From assembly GCA_039931615.1 (NCBI GenBank), contig JBDTRR010000001.1:1-64000 (forward strand): a DNA stretch of 64,000 nucleotides, read 5' to 3'. Position numbers and translations under genes: made by a program. Shown in pieces: positions 27,070 to 36,569 of this stretch. The notes under the pieces were generated by a model. The model saw only the letters and a list, made by a program, of their open reading frames with translations, was not told where the DNA came from and did no database searches. The stretch is from JAHFUI01 sp039931615. Its GTDB lineage: Bacteria > Acidobacteriota > Vicinamibacteria > Vicinamibacterales > CAVVIG01. How positions within the stretch are numbered: the first letter of the stretch is position 1; every line of letters starts with the position of its first letter.

Positions 27070-27828
27070 ATGCGCAGAAGATCCCTTGACGTCGGACATC
27101 ACCTGGCCGCCCTGGGCGTGCTCGCCTGCCTCGGGCTGGTCCCGGCCTCCGCTGCCGGGCAACAGCCGGATTTTACCGGCGTGTGGACCACCTACGCCGA
27201 ACCTGGCCAGGCGGCGGGCGGGCGCGGAGCGCAACCTGCCCTGCCGTTGACCGAGGCGGCGAAGAAGAAGGTGGCGGAGTATCGGGCGCTGGTCGACCCG
27301 ACCGGCGATACCCCCGGTGGGCATTGCCTCGGCACCGGCATGCCTGGTTCGATGCTGGGATCCGGCGGTTATCCGATGGAGATCCATCAGCGACCCGAAC
27401 AGATCATCATCGTCTATGAGGCGCACAGTGAAATCCGCCGGGTGTATCTGGGCAACCGGATCGTTCCAGAGGCCGACCGCATTCCGGGGCGGAACGGCCA
27501 TTCGACCGGACGGTGGGAGGGAGACACGCTGGTCGTCGAAACCACACACCTCGTCGAGCAGGTCGATCAACGCTATCCGCACAGCGACCAGGCGCGAATC
27601 CTCGAACGATATCGTCTGACGACGGGAGCAAACGGGGCAAAAGTCCTGGTCGCCGAAATGACGATGACCGATCCGGTCTTCTATACCCGTCCGGCCACGG
27701 TTGAAAAGAAGTGGGCGATCGTGCCGAACGGACACTTGCTACCCTACGAATGTGCCGAAGAGGAATGGCACAAGCGTCTGGAGCAACTCGAGCAGAGCAA
27801 GCGATCGCAGGAAGCGATCAGGAAATAG
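27070..27828 (+). CDS. Secreted hypothetical protein, 252 aa
   Basis: A signal peptide at about 1-30 ends near ASAAGQ, and the mature protein begins QPDFTGVWTTYAEPG. Strand-rich segments follow: LTEAAKKKVAEYRALVDPTGDTPG, PMEIHQRPEQIIIVYEAHSEIRR, and GRWEGDTLVVETTHLV. These patterns (FTGVW, then GRWEGDTLVV-T) mark a large group of uncharacterised exported acidobacterial proteins that usually lie beside DUF6152 genes, as here. No catalytic motif is evident. The start codon at 27070 gives the signal peptide with basic MRRRS. The downstream gene begins 58 bp later, probably in the same transcript. Confidence 0.78.
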   Translation: MRRRSLDVGHHLAALGVLACLGLVPASAAGQQPDFTGVWTTYAEPGQAAGGRGAQPALPLTEAAKKKVAEYRALVDPTGDTPGGHCLGTGMPGSMLGSGGYPMEIHQRPEQIIIVYEAHSEIRRVYLGNRIVPEADRIPGRNGHSTGRWEGDTLVVETTHLVEQVDQRYPHSDQARILERYRLTTGANGAKVLVAEMTMTDPVFYTRPATVEKKWAIVPNGHLLPYECAEEEWHKRLEQLEQSKRSQEAIRK

Positions 27829-27886
27829 GACGCCCGCACGGCTGCCGACGTCCGCGGACGGCGCGGCCGCCAATGGAGCTCAGGTG

Positions 27887-28303
27887 ATGAAGACATTTGG
27901 TATCGCGTCGATGGTCGCGGCGATGTTGATGCTCTGGGGCTCGCCCGCGACGGCCCACCATTCGGCCGTGCAGTTCGACTTCACGAAGACGGTGGCCATC
28001 ACCGGGGTCGTGAAAAGGTTCGAGGCGATCAATCCGCATATGCGTCTGGTTCTCCACGTCAAGGACGCCAAAGGCGAAAGAGACATCGAGTTCGAGGGCC
28101 ACAGCACCAACAACATGTATCGGGCCGGCTACCGCGACAAGATGATCAAGTTCGGCGATACGATCACGGTCCAGGTGGCGCCTCTCAAAACCGGCGCCGA
28201 AGGGGGCTACGTGACGGCGGCGGTCACCGCGAGCGGACAGCGGTTCGGCGCCCAATCGAGGGAGCAGCGGGCAACAGAAAGGGAGCGGGCCGAGAGCCGC
28301 TAG
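27887..28303 (+). CDS. DUF6152 family secreted protein
   Basis: 138 aa. A signal peptide ends at ATA, immediately before the HHSAVQFDF segment that opens DUF6152 proteins. The core has the family pattern KTVAITGVVKRFEAINPHMR, then LHVKDAKGE, and MIKFGDTITVQVAPLKTG, a small OB-like beta-barrel by appearance. The C-terminal tail is charged (QRATERERAESR). The ATG at 27887 is preceded by CTCAGGTG. The function of the family is unknown. It follows the 252-aa secreted protein in the same direction, a pairing often seen in acidobacteria. Confidence 0.8.
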   Translation: MKTFGIASMVAAMLMLWGSPATAHHSAVQFDFTKTVAITGVVKRFEAINPHMRLVLHVKDAKGERDIEFEGHSTNNMYRAGYRDKMIKFGDTITVQVAPLKTGAEGGYVTAAVTASGQRFGAQSREQRATERERAESR

Positions 28304-28433
28304 ATCCGCCGCTCGATCCAATGGGAGTTCCGAAGCGCCATCACACGGGCGTGGTTGAGCGGAATCGCCCACGCCTGGCACGCGGACCAGTCTGGCAAAT
28401 CCGCGCCCGCGCCGTCGCGGCAGGCCAGGACTT

Positions 28434-30788
28434 TCAGTTTCTCCGCGTCAATACCCTCCAGCCGCCGCCCCAGTTGCCCGCGGCGTAGCTGAAGGTCCCC
28501 GGACCGGTGTTGGTGGCTTGGATCCACATGCCGTCGGCCCGACTCAGGATGACGTCGCCGCGTCCATCCGTGTTCAGATCGGTCACGGCGATTGACCAGG
28601 CCGGATCCCAGTTCCCGAGCGGCGAGTAGTCGAAGCCGCTGACGCCGTCGCTGAACGCCTCGATCCAGACGCCGGAAGTCGGGTTGTAGAGGAAGAGGTC
28701 CGTGGCGCCATCTCCGTTCAAGTCGCCGGCGGAGACCGACCAGCCGGCCGCCCAGGGCGGCCCGCCGGCGTAGTCGAAGCCGGCGCCGGCGCGGCTCACC
28801 GCGCTGACATGCTCCCCCGTCGCATTGAGCAGAAACAGATCCGTGCGGCTGTCGCCATTCAGATCGGCGCGGATGACCTGCCAGCCCGGATCCCACTGCC
28901 CCGACGCCGGGTAGTTGAACGTCCCCAATCCCGGCTGGCTGAATGCCTCGACCCACCCACCATCGACCCGGTTGTAGAGGAAGAAGTCGTCGCGTCCGTC
29001 ACCGTTCAAGTCCGCAGGATGAAGCGTCCACCCCGGATCCCAGTTCCCCACGGCGTACCCCGTGAAGCCGCCGCCGCCATCGACCAGGCACTTCACCCAG
29101 ACGCCGGTGGAGAGGTTGTAGACGAACAGATCGGTCAGCCCGTCGCCGTCGAGATCGGCCGGCACCACGGTCCAACTGCGGTCCCAATCGCCGACGGTAT
29201 ACGTGAACGTGCCGTCGCCGGCGTGGTTGAGCGCCTGGATCCACAACCCGCGCGCCGGGTCGTAGAGGAAGAAGTCGGTGTAGGCGTCGGTGTTCAGGCT
29301 GGCAGGGTAGACCTGCCAACCTGGATCCCAAGCGCCGGGGATTTCGCCGAAACCGGCCGGAAGGAGGCTTGTCACCTCGAACCGACGCGCGCCAGTGGCC
29401 CGGTTGTAGAGGAACACGTCGCCGCGGCCGTCGCCGGTCAGGTCGACGAGATCGGACCAGCCGGGCAGCGGCGCCGCCAACACCGTCAGGATCGCCGCGC
29501 TGCTGTCTGCCGCCCCGGCGCTGTTGGTCGCGACCGCGCGATACCGGTAGCCGTTCAGACCGATCGGCGCGCCGGAGATCGTCAGCGTCGGCGTCGACAC
29601 GCTGCCGTGGATGGCATCGTTCGACAGGTTCAGCCACGACGACCCGCCGTCGGTGGACAGCTGCCATTGATACGTCGGCGCGGGGGTTCCGTTCGCCGCG
29701 ACAGTGAACCGCGCATCCTGTCCTCCTCTCACCGCTTGATTCGTCGGCTCCGTCGTCATCGCCGGCGCGCCGGTGGGCGCGGTGGGATGGGAGCCGAGCT
29801 GGATCACTTCGAAGTCGCTCGCTGTCAGCGCCCCGAATGCCGGATTCAAGACGTCGTTGTTCCACCGCGTGTCGTAGGTGCCGCTGACATACAGGTCTGA
29901 TCCGTTGTCCGCGACGATCAGACCGTATCGCTGCATGGCGCGGAAGATCCTCCGGACGTCCGGCGGAAACCCCGAGAGATCGCGGCTGGCCTTCAGACGC
30001 AGCCGCGCCCCCATCGGTAGTGCGCCGGCGGTCGATCCGGCGCGATGTGACGCCGGGTAGACGTAGGAGTTCGTCGCCCGCACCGTCACCCGGAACGCGT
30101 GTTCGATCTCGCCGGCCCCGAACACCTCGTCGTACCGTACCAAGCCGGGCAGCATCGCCAGTCCGGCGGCGTCGGCCGAGGTCCAGCCCTCCGGACGCCG
30201 GCCGTTCACGTTCATGTCGAAGAAGGCGCCGGAGCCCGCGTGCCACTGGCTGCCGTCGAAGAAGACGTTGTAGAGCTCGTACAAGTGGCGGCGATCGCGA
30301 TCGACGATCAGCAGGTGGCGATCACTGCTGCGGCGCAGGTCGACGTTGCCCGGCTCGCCACCCTCGACCCAGTGCGGCTCGGTGATGGCTTGGTCCGGAA
30401 TCGGGTAAAACGGAAAGCTCTCGTCGGTCGCGTGATTGACGCCGTCGCTCTCGTCGGCGTACTGGAACTGCACGGCTTGCTTCGTCACGGTGCTGTCGAC
30501 CACCGCGTACGGAAAGCCGTAGCCCTGCACGCTGCCCGGCGCGACGTCGCCGCCGAAGTCGGGGTGCATCGCGCGGGTCGGGCCGATGTAATCGATGTAG
30601 CTGGCCGACGCGGGATCGACCGGGGCGCCCGAGATGTCGAGATTCCACCAGTTGTCGCCGGGAAAAATCGGCAACGGGCCCGGGACGGGACCGCCGGGCG
30701 TGCTGGCCGCCGCCACGAGGACGCCGAGCGCGGCGATCGACAGCAGGCACTGCTTGAAGAGGAATCGCGCTCCGGAGCCAGGCATCAT
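28434..30788 (-). CDS. Exported protein with Ig-like domain and seven FG-GAP/VCBS repeats
   Basis: 784 aa from the ATG at 30788, which exposes a signal peptide (FLFKQCLLSIAALGVLVAA); upstream in-frame starts would add a basic non-signal leader. Residues 30-340 form an unnamed domain (FPGDNWWNLDISG, YADESDGVNHATDESFPFYP, LLIVDRDRRHLYELYNVF, AMQRYGLIVADNGSDLYVSG) found in exported actinobacterial and acidobacterial proteins. An Ig-like domain follows (TNQAVRGGQDARFTVAANG). Then seven repeats with calcium-binding-like DLNGDGRTD cores, each followed by a Trp-rich strand, form one seven-bladed propeller. It is likely surface-exposed or secreted. The domain order suggests adhesion or carbohydrate handling, which is not proven. 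Confidence 0.82.
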   Translation of the reverse strand: MMPGSGARFLFKQCLLSIAALGVLVAAASTPGGPVPGPLPIFPGDNWWNLDISGAPVDPASASYIDYIGPTRAMHPDFGGDVAPGSVQGYGFPYAVVDSTVTKQAVQFQYADESDGVNHATDESFPFYPIPDQAITEPHWVEGGEPGNVDLRRSSDRHLLIVDRDRRHLYELYNVFFDGSQWHAGSGAFFDMNVNGRRPEGWTSADAAGLAMLPGLVRYDEVFGAGEIEHAFRVTVRATNSYVYPASHRAGSTAGALPMGARLRLKASRDLSGFPPDVRRIFRAMQRYGLIVADNGSDLYVSGTYDTRWNNDVLNPAFGALTASDFEVIQLGSHPTAPTGAPAMTTEPTNQAVRGGQDARFTVAANGTPAPTYQWQLSTDGGSSWLNLSNDAIHGSVSTPTLTISGAPIGLNGYRYRAVATNSAGAADSSAAILTVLAAPLPGWSDLVDLTGDGRGDVFLYNRATGARRFEVTSLLPAGFGEIPGAWDPGWQVYPASLNTDAYTDFFLYDPARGLWIQALNHAGDGTFTYTVGDWDRSWTVVPADLDGDGLTDLFVYNLSTGVWVKCLVDGGGGFTGYAVGNWDPGWTLHPADLNGDGRDDFFLYNRVDGGWVEAFSQPGLGTFNYPASGQWDPGWQVIRADLNGDSRTDLFLLNATGEHVSAVSRAGAGFDYAGGPPWAAGWSVSAGDLNGDGATDLFLYNPTSGVWIEAFSDGVSGFDYSPLGNWDPAWSIAVTDLNTDGRGDVILSRADGMWIQATNTGPGTFSYAAGNWGGGWRVLTRRN

Positions 30789-31096
30789 CCGCGCCCGGCA
30801 AGAGACGCCACCCGCGGATGTCGCTGTCTTTGGCGCTGATTCGCGCCGGCGCGGACACGCAGTGAACGAGTCTTTTCGCAAGGCGATGCCCTCCCTGCCT
30901 TTCATCATCAGCCGAGACCAGAATAATCTCTGTCTCCGACTGAACAGCCCATCCGGGGTTCCAGAAGACTGTCGACGCTGTTCACCGGCAAGGATCCGTG
31001 ACCGATCACGGCGTAGCGGCGATCCTGGCCATGGCGAGCGATGCGCGGCCGTGAAAATATCCTGAACTGCCGCAATCCGGTCTAGGATGATGGGCC

Positions 31097-32308
31097 ATGA
31101 AACGTCTGCTCTGGCTCTTTCCGCTGCTGTTCGTCGCGGTCACCGCCGCGGCGCCGCCCCTCTCACCGCAGGGGACCGCTGCCCTGTCAGCCTTTCTCAA
31201 GGGCGCCACCGACCGCGGTGAGGTCCCTGGCGTTGTCGTCGCCGTCGTCGGCCAGGACGGCACCCTCTACAACGAGGCGTTTGGCCTGAGCAGCACGCTC
31301 ACCAGGAAGGCGATGAGCAAGGACACGATCTTCAACATGGCGTCGATGACCAAGCCGATCACCTCGGTCGCCATCATGATGCTCGTCGATGAAGGAAAGT
31401 TGAAGATTGACGATGAAGTGGCCAGATACTTGCCAAAGTACCGGGACCCGGTCGTCATCAGCCGTTACAACGAAGCTGACGCCAGTTACGAAACGCGGCC
31501 GGCGAAGCGGCCGATCACCATCCGCCACCTCCTGACCCACACCTCCGGCATTGGCTATGGCTTCGCCAGCCCGATGCTGACGAAGATCATGCAGAAGACC
31601 GGCAAGACGGAGCTGGATCTGCCGCTGCTGTTCGATCCGGGCGAGAGCTGGGCTTATGGCGCCAGCACGCGCGTGCTCGGCAACGTCGTCGAGGTGCTCT
31701 CGGGGCAGAAGCTCGATGCGTTTCTGCAGTCGCGCATCCTGGAGCCGCTCGGCATGCACGACACCGGCTATCTGGTGCCGCCGGCGAAGTATCCGCGCGT
31801 CGTCGCGGTGAACGCGCGCGGCGCTGACGGGAAGTTCATGGAGCGGCCGATGCCGGCCGTGTTGCCGGCCAGCGTCGCCGGGGACGGCGGCCTCTACGGC
31901 ACAGCCAGTGATTACGGACTGTTCCTTCGCATGCTGCTCAATCGCGGCCAGCTGGGCGAGCGGCGCCTCCTGACCGAGAAGTCGGCGAAGATGATGCTCG
32001 AGAGCCAGACGGGCAACGTCGTGGTGCAGCCGCAGGAGTCCGCCAATCTGTCGCTCTCGAAGAACTTTCCGGTCGGCGCCGGCAAGGACCGCTGGGGACT
32101 CGGGTTTCAGCTCGCCGCAGAGCAATTGCCGAACCGGCGCACGCGGGGGACCGGAACCTGGGCCGGTATCTTCAACACGCACTTCTTCATCGATCCCGCC
32201 AGAAGTCTCGGGGTCGTCGTGATGATGCAGACGCTGCCGTTCTACGACGAGGCGTCGATGAAGGTGTATGCCGGCGCCGAAGAGGCCGTCTACCGCGCGC
32301 TGAAATAG
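31097..32308 (+). CDS. Serine hydrolase, class C beta-lactamase/esterase family
   Basis: 403 aa with a signal peptide (1-19), so periplasmic. The nucleophile motif S-x-x-K is at 83-86 (ASMTK). The second motif tyrosine is Y187 in SWAYGASTRVLG, resembling family VIII esterases, which lack the Asn of true beta-lactamases. Other landmarks are RHLLTHTSGIGYGF, RILEPLGMHDTGY, GGLYGTASDYGLFLRMLLN and the C-terminal GTWAGIFNTHFFIDP. The product probably hydrolyses esters, D-amino-acid amides or beta-lactams; the substrate cannot be read from the sequence. The ATG at 31097 is isolated, with no operon partner. Confidence 0.9.
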   Translation: MKRLLWLFPLLFVAVTAAAPPLSPQGTAALSAFLKGATDRGEVPGVVVAVVGQDGTLYNEAFGLSSTLTRKAMSKDTIFNMASMTKPITSVAIMMLVDEGKLKIDDEVARYLPKYRDPVVISRYNEADASYETRPAKRPITIRHLLTHTSGIGYGFASPMLTKIMQKTGKTELDLPLLFDPGESWAYGASTRVLGNVVEVLSGQKLDAFLQSRILEPLGMHDTGYLVPPAKYPRVVAVNARGADGKFMERPMPAVLPASVAGDGGLYGTASDYGLFLRMLLNRGQLGERRLLTEKSAKMMLESQTGNVVVQPQESANLSLSKNFPVGAGKDRWGLGFQLAAEQLPNRRTRGTGTWAGIFNTHFFIDPARSLGVVVMMQTLPFYDEASMKVYAGAEEAVYRALK

Positions 32309-33044
32309 CGGCAGCTCCTCGATCGATTCCGCGTGCGGTTTCCCCCTGACCCTGCTGTTGTCGCTGTCGCAACGGGGCAGCCGGCGATCGTGTGCACGGT
32401 GACGGCTGGATCCCGCTTGATTCGAGGACCGACAGGTTCGGGTAGCGTCCGCCAGCTGGGCGACGGGAATGTTGTGGAACGTTCTGGGCGGTGCGCGCCT
32501 GCAAGAGCGATAAGGCCGTCCGAACCGGCGCAGCGGCAGACGACGCGTGATCGTCGGACGTCGTCTCCGGCTTTCGAGCCCTGTGAAAAATCAATTCTGG
32601 CGCAGTGCAGTCCTCGAGTCGGCCCGACACGGCAGGGCGTGAACTCCTGCATGACCACTGAGGCCCAGCCATTTGCGCTTGCAACCTGTCACGGTCCGGC
32701 TGAAGCCGGACACTACGTAGGTGGCTGTGGTCGCGCCGACCTTCACGTCAGCCCGCGATCGATTTATTCTCAAGCTCTTTCGCCGGGCCGTGCCCCGAGG
32801 TACTGCGACATCCGGTCGATCCGGTCGGTGTTCAACCCCGCGCCACCGCATCCGCATCGTTGTCGCGCATCACGAAGAGCGAGTACCGCTCAGCCGTGGA
32901 GGACAGCGCGCGCTCAGGCCGCCGTCGCCAGTTCGCCGAGATCCCGGCGACTGACCTCCGGATCAACCGTCGCGAGCGGCCCCTCAGTCGTTGCATACGC
33001 GCGTGATGGGAACACTCAGATGAAACTCAGCACTCGCCGGCGGA
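32309..33044. other. 736-bp intergenic region containing a REP palindrome
   Basis: No convincing gene. It contains the REP element at 32690-32719. Translated, the REP gives the peptides GPAEAGHYV and SGFSRTVTG, which appear widely in acidobacterial pseudo-ORFs and explain the apparent open frames on both strands. Confidence 0.5.
32690..32719. repeat. REP-type palindromic repeat
   Basis: CACGGTCCGGCTGAAGCCGG followed by ACACTACGTA; stem GTCCGGC/GCCGGAC with loop TGAA. It differs from 57857-57886 at two positions. Confidence 0.75.
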
Positions 33045-33575
33045 TCAGATTTCCCGGCCCCCCAGCACCCGGGCGATCGCGGTGATCGTATTCCAGTTGC
33101 GTGTGGTGATCGGAACTCCAAACAGGCGGTCAACCGTCCCGAGATAGCGGATCGCCTTGATGTGACGCCGAAACAGGCCAAGGATGAATCGGTCCTCCCT
33201 CGCGAGCATTCTCAGCAGCCAGTCCCCGTCGGGGGGGAAACTCATCGGCATCGAGGGCTCGAAGCGTGGTGCTCTGGCGAGCACACTGACGAAGTGAACG
33301 ATGTCCGGTCCGGCTGTCTGGTGCGCGAATGGATTCCGGGCCACCAGCCTGACAATGTCCCGGCCCTGGCAGATCATGATCTCGGCATCAATCGGGAGTG
33401 TGCGCGCCAATTCAGCGCGGAGCTGCGCCCGGGTGACCGGTTGCCGAACCACGAAAGTGCCCGCCGCGCCGATGTTGACGACCTTGAGGTGCTTCAGTTG
33501 TTCGGCGAGCATGGTCGGTCGGAAGGTCTTGTGACCGCCGACGTTGACTCCTCTCAGAAGAACCACGAGTCCCAT
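33045..33575 (-). CDS. DUF1697 family protein
   Basis: 176 aa, cytoplasmic. The start at 33575 gives MGLVVLLRGVNVGGHKTFRP, the nearly invariant opening of DUF1697 proteins (LLRGINVGG). The next landmark is LKHLKVVNIGAAGTFVVRQP, in which the usual QSGN is replaced by IGAAGT. After it come the segment RDIVRLVARNPFAHQ and a C-terminal TRNWNTITAIARVL, the family's conserved ending. Length is normal. Structures of the family show a ferredoxin-like fold, but no biochemical role is established. A longer in-frame start (33683) adds 36 residues with no family resemblance. Confidence 0.85.
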   Translation of the reverse strand: MGLVVLLRGVNVGGHKTFRPTMLAEQLKHLKVVNIGAAGTFVVRQPVTRAQLRAELARTLPIDAEIMICQGRDIVRLVARNPFAHQTAGPDIVHFVSVLARAPRFEPSMPMSFPPDGDWLLRMLAREDRFILGLFRRHIKAIRYLGTVDRLFGVPITTRNWNTITAIARVLGGREI

Positions 33576-34159
33576 CAGCCTCCTTGCGTGCGAGCCGGTG
33601 GCGAGTTGGCCCGTCACGCGGACGACCTCAGTACCGGCGACGCGCTGGGACAGCTGAATGGCCGGCATCGCCAAAGTCGGCACACAGTCGCAGCGCCATC
33701 AGCTCATCGTCGTCCCACGCCCGTAGTGGACGACGGCGCCGGGTGACAGCGCGTATCGTCGCACGCGCCCGCCATCACGTGCCAGCCGATTCAGGACTGC
33801 GTCCGTCACGAAGCCGCCGACTTCCGCCGATCGGATTGCCGGTCGGAGCGCGCGCGCCGCAATCGGCACACGAGATACTTGCTACAGCGATTTCTATCAT
33901 GTGGAACTCGCCGAGCCGTCGTTGCGGAAGCTGGTGCAGGGGTGAGCGAGGGTCCGAGGGGCGACGTCCGCCATCGTGCGCTGGCGATCGGCAAATCGAC
34001 GTGGTAATGATCGCGAATTTCGAACAGTCCAACCCACCCACTGACGATTGTTGGCCGTCTGGAGAGTGGCCGGCCGACCGCCGCGCCCAGCGCATCGGCG
34101 CCGCGGCCCTCAATCAGCATCAGGGCGCGTGAGCGACGCCGCTGGCCCGTCGCGCGGGA
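33576..34159. other. 584-bp intergenic region, no supported gene
   Basis: Open frames here have shadow-like composition. A short plus-strand frame near 33885-33945 reads YHVELAEPSLRKLVQG before a stop and could be the tail of a lost gene. No repeats or palindromes were recognised. Confidence 0.35.
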
Positions 34160-36304
34160 TCACAAACCCAGGCGTGTCTTGAAGTAGTAAGTGCGTCCAG
34201 GCTGCGGGAACCCCCACGCCAACTCGTAGTTGTCGTCGGTCAGGTTCCTGAACCCGAACACCAGACTGACATTGCGGGCGATCGTATACTCCGCCGCCAG
34301 GTTGACCAGCGCGTAGGCACCCGTCTGCACATAAGGGAAGGCGGGCGCGGGCGTGGCATTCACGTCGCTCCACCGGTCGTCCGCCACGTCGAGACTCGGC
34401 GTGATCATGAGCGCCTGGATCGGTTGCCAGGCGGCGTACAGAAAGGCTTTGTGCGTCGGCACACCGGTCGGGCGCAGATTCGGCAGCAGCGCGTCATGGA
34501 TCCTTCGCTTGATGACGGTGTAGTTGCCGCCGACCCTCAGGCCGGCGCCGAGCGGCGCGTCGGCCCCGACTTCCGCGCCATAGAAGCGGCCGTCGCCCAC
34601 ATTCCGCGTTTGCGTGGTCGTGTCCGACAAGACGATCGTCTGGATCAGATTCCGGACATCGCTGTAGAACACGGCGCCCTCGAGATGCGCGGCCCGACCG
34701 CTGTTGGTCTTCCAGCCAAGCTCGAGATTGGTGGCGCGCTCCGGACCGAGCGTCGGATTCGGTGTGGCGGTCCCAAAGCGGGTGCTGTAGAGCTCGAAGA
34801 TGACCGGGAACCGCGCTCGATCGGAGACGCTCGCGTGGATCTGAGCCGCCTGGTTGTAGCGCCAGACGACCGCGCTCTGCCAGTTGAACGCATCCGACCC
34901 GCCCTTTGGATACTCGAAGATACCGCGAGTCGCGTTGAACTCCTCGGCCTTGGTAATGTGGTACTTGTCGTAGCTCACGCCGCCGACGATATCCACGGCG
35001 CGGGTGACGTGAACGGTATCCTCGACGGCGATCGACCAGGTGTTCTGGGATTGCTCCTGGACCGGCTCGGCCGAGCTCAGCGTCGGGTGGGTCGGCCGGT
35101 TGATCTGCTGCTCCGTATGGACATCCGTCCGGTAGGAGGCGGCCCCCTTGAGGATGTTCTTCGACCCGGATGTCCTGCCGAACTCGACGCCCGCGCCGTA
35201 GGCGCGATCGTCATACGGACTGCGGAATCGTCCGTTCAAGGACTGCGTCGTGTAGGTGCCGTCGTCGAACGCGTCGAGGCCGTTCTCGAAGGTGTTGTAA
35301 TACAGCTTGGTCTTGACGTAGGACACGAGACCCAGTCGCGTCCTGGTCAGGAACGACGCGTTCGAGACGTCCCAGTATGGCCACCGCCAGTAGCTGTTCG
35401 GCGGCACTGGAGGGTTGTTGTTGACGTTGAGCGGCGCACCTTTCTCTCCCTCCTGCCTGGTGTAATTGACCGTGTATTCGTCGGTGCTGTTCGGCGTGAA
35501 CCCGGCCTTCAGGTTGAGGCGCGAGTCCGCGTTGTCTGAGCTCAGACGCCGCCCGCCGGGCTGCAGCGACCCTGCACGCGGCTGATAGTTGCCAGACAGG
35601 GTCCAGAAGTCGCGATCGCTATAGTTGAGGCTGCCCTGCAGGTAATACCTCCGTTGACGCGTGCCGGCCATGACGTAGCCGTTCCACCCTTCGTTGTCGC
35701 TCCGGCCGCCGAACCCGCCGCTGGCTTCCGCCTCGAACGGCTGCGTCGGGATCCGAGACACGAGATTGATCGCGCCACCCATCGCCCCCGGTCCGTCGAG
35801 CACCGACGCGTAGCCCTTCTGAATCTGGACTTCGGCGATATCCGCCGTCAGAAACCGGCTGAAATCGAGTCGGTTGTCCGCCGGCAGATAGATGCGGACG
35901 CCGTCGAGCATCAGCGGCACCTGCCATCGGCCGAACCCGCGCACGAAGATGTCGCTCTCGTTGCGGCGGCCGTTGGCATCGAAGGTGCTGACCACACCGG
36001 GCATGACGTTGACCGCTTGAGCGAGGGTGCTCCGATCGAAGGTCCACATCTGATCGCGCGTGAGTACCGAGGCGCCGACGCCCGGCACCGCAGCATCCCG
36101 ACTTCCAACGACAACGATTTCTCCCATGTCGAACACGAGATCACGACTCGGTGCGGACGACGGTGCGGTCCCCGGGACGGTGCCTTCCGTAGACGGCGCG
36201 GCTGGTGGAGTCGCCGGCTCTTGCTGGGCCACGGCGGTGGCCGGCGCGCCGATAAGAAGAGCGGTCAGACACCACACCAAGGCACTGACTCGAACACACA
36301 CCAT
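34160..36304 (-). CDS. TonB-dependent receptor, siderophore/vitamin type
   Basis: 714 aa outer-membrane receptor without the carboxypeptidase-regulatory domain of the Oar-like copies. A signal peptide ends near ATAVAQ. A low-complexity Pro/Thr/Ala stretch is followed by a TonB-box-like segment (GEIVVVGSRD), the plug domain (VLTRDQMWTFDRSTLAQAV, NVMPGVVSTFDANGRR, ESDIFVRGFGRWQVPLMLDG) and a 22-strand-type barrel ending YYFKTRLGL, with an aromatic near the end for BAM. The ATG at 36304 has AGGAGG 9 nt upstream. It probably imports a metal chelate or cobalamin-like ligand. It lies downstream of the CRTAC1/TPR operon on the same strand after a 265-bp gap. Confidence 0.88.
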   Translation of the reverse strand: MVCVRVSALVWCLTALLIGAPATAVAQQEPATPPAAPSTEGTVPGTAPSSAPSRDLVFDMGEIVVVGSRDAAVPGVGASVLTRDQMWTFDRSTLAQAVNVMPGVVSTFDANGRRNESDIFVRGFGRWQVPLMLDGVRIYLPADNRLDFSRFLTADIAEVQIQKGYASVLDGPGAMGGAINLVSRIPTQPFEAEASGGFGGRSDNEGWNGYVMAGTRQRRYYLQGSLNYSDRDFWTLSGNYQPRAGSLQPGGRRLSSDNADSRLNLKAGFTPNSTDEYTVNYTRQEGEKGAPLNVNNNPPVPPNSYWRWPYWDVSNASFLTRTRLGLVSYVKTKLYYNTFENGLDAFDDGTYTTQSLNGRFRSPYDDRAYGAGVEFGRTSGSKNILKGAASYRTDVHTEQQINRPTHPTLSSAEPVQEQSQNTWSIAVEDTVHVTRAVDIVGGVSYDKYHITKAEEFNATRGIFEYPKGGSDAFNWQSAVVWRYNQAAQIHASVSDRARFPVIFELYSTRFGTATPNPTLGPERATNLELGWKTNSGRAAHLEGAVFYSDVRNLIQTIVLSDTTTQTRNVGDGRFYGAEVGADAPLGAGLRVGGNYTVIKRRIHDALLPNLRPTGVPTHKAFLYAAWQPIQALMITPSLDVADDRWSDVNATPAPAFPYVQTGAYALVNLAAEYTIARNVSLVFGFRNLTDDNYELAWGFPQPGRTYYFKTRLGL

Positions 36305-36569
36305 GAGACCATTCCTCCTGAACAACAGCCAGGAATCCTGTGGAACTGGGACCTGCTCCCGCAATGGAGCATGGCGCCTTCGAGCGCCGTTCGTCGGTTC
36401 ACAGTCGCATTTTCAACACCCCACCATCCTTCGGCGCTATATTTCATGGAATATATCGTCAGGGCAATTATTCTACATGACCTGCTTGTTCGTGCGACCG
36501 TGAACCCTTGCGCTGCCGCCCATCACGGTGGTCGCCCCGTGGTGGGCGGAGGCGCATGTTCCCCATCCG

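Noticed and set aside
32333..33085. Plus-strand frame of 250 codons between the serine hydrolase and DUF1697 genes
   Set aside because: It contains the REP-derived peptide GPAEAGHYV and otherwise non-coding composition.
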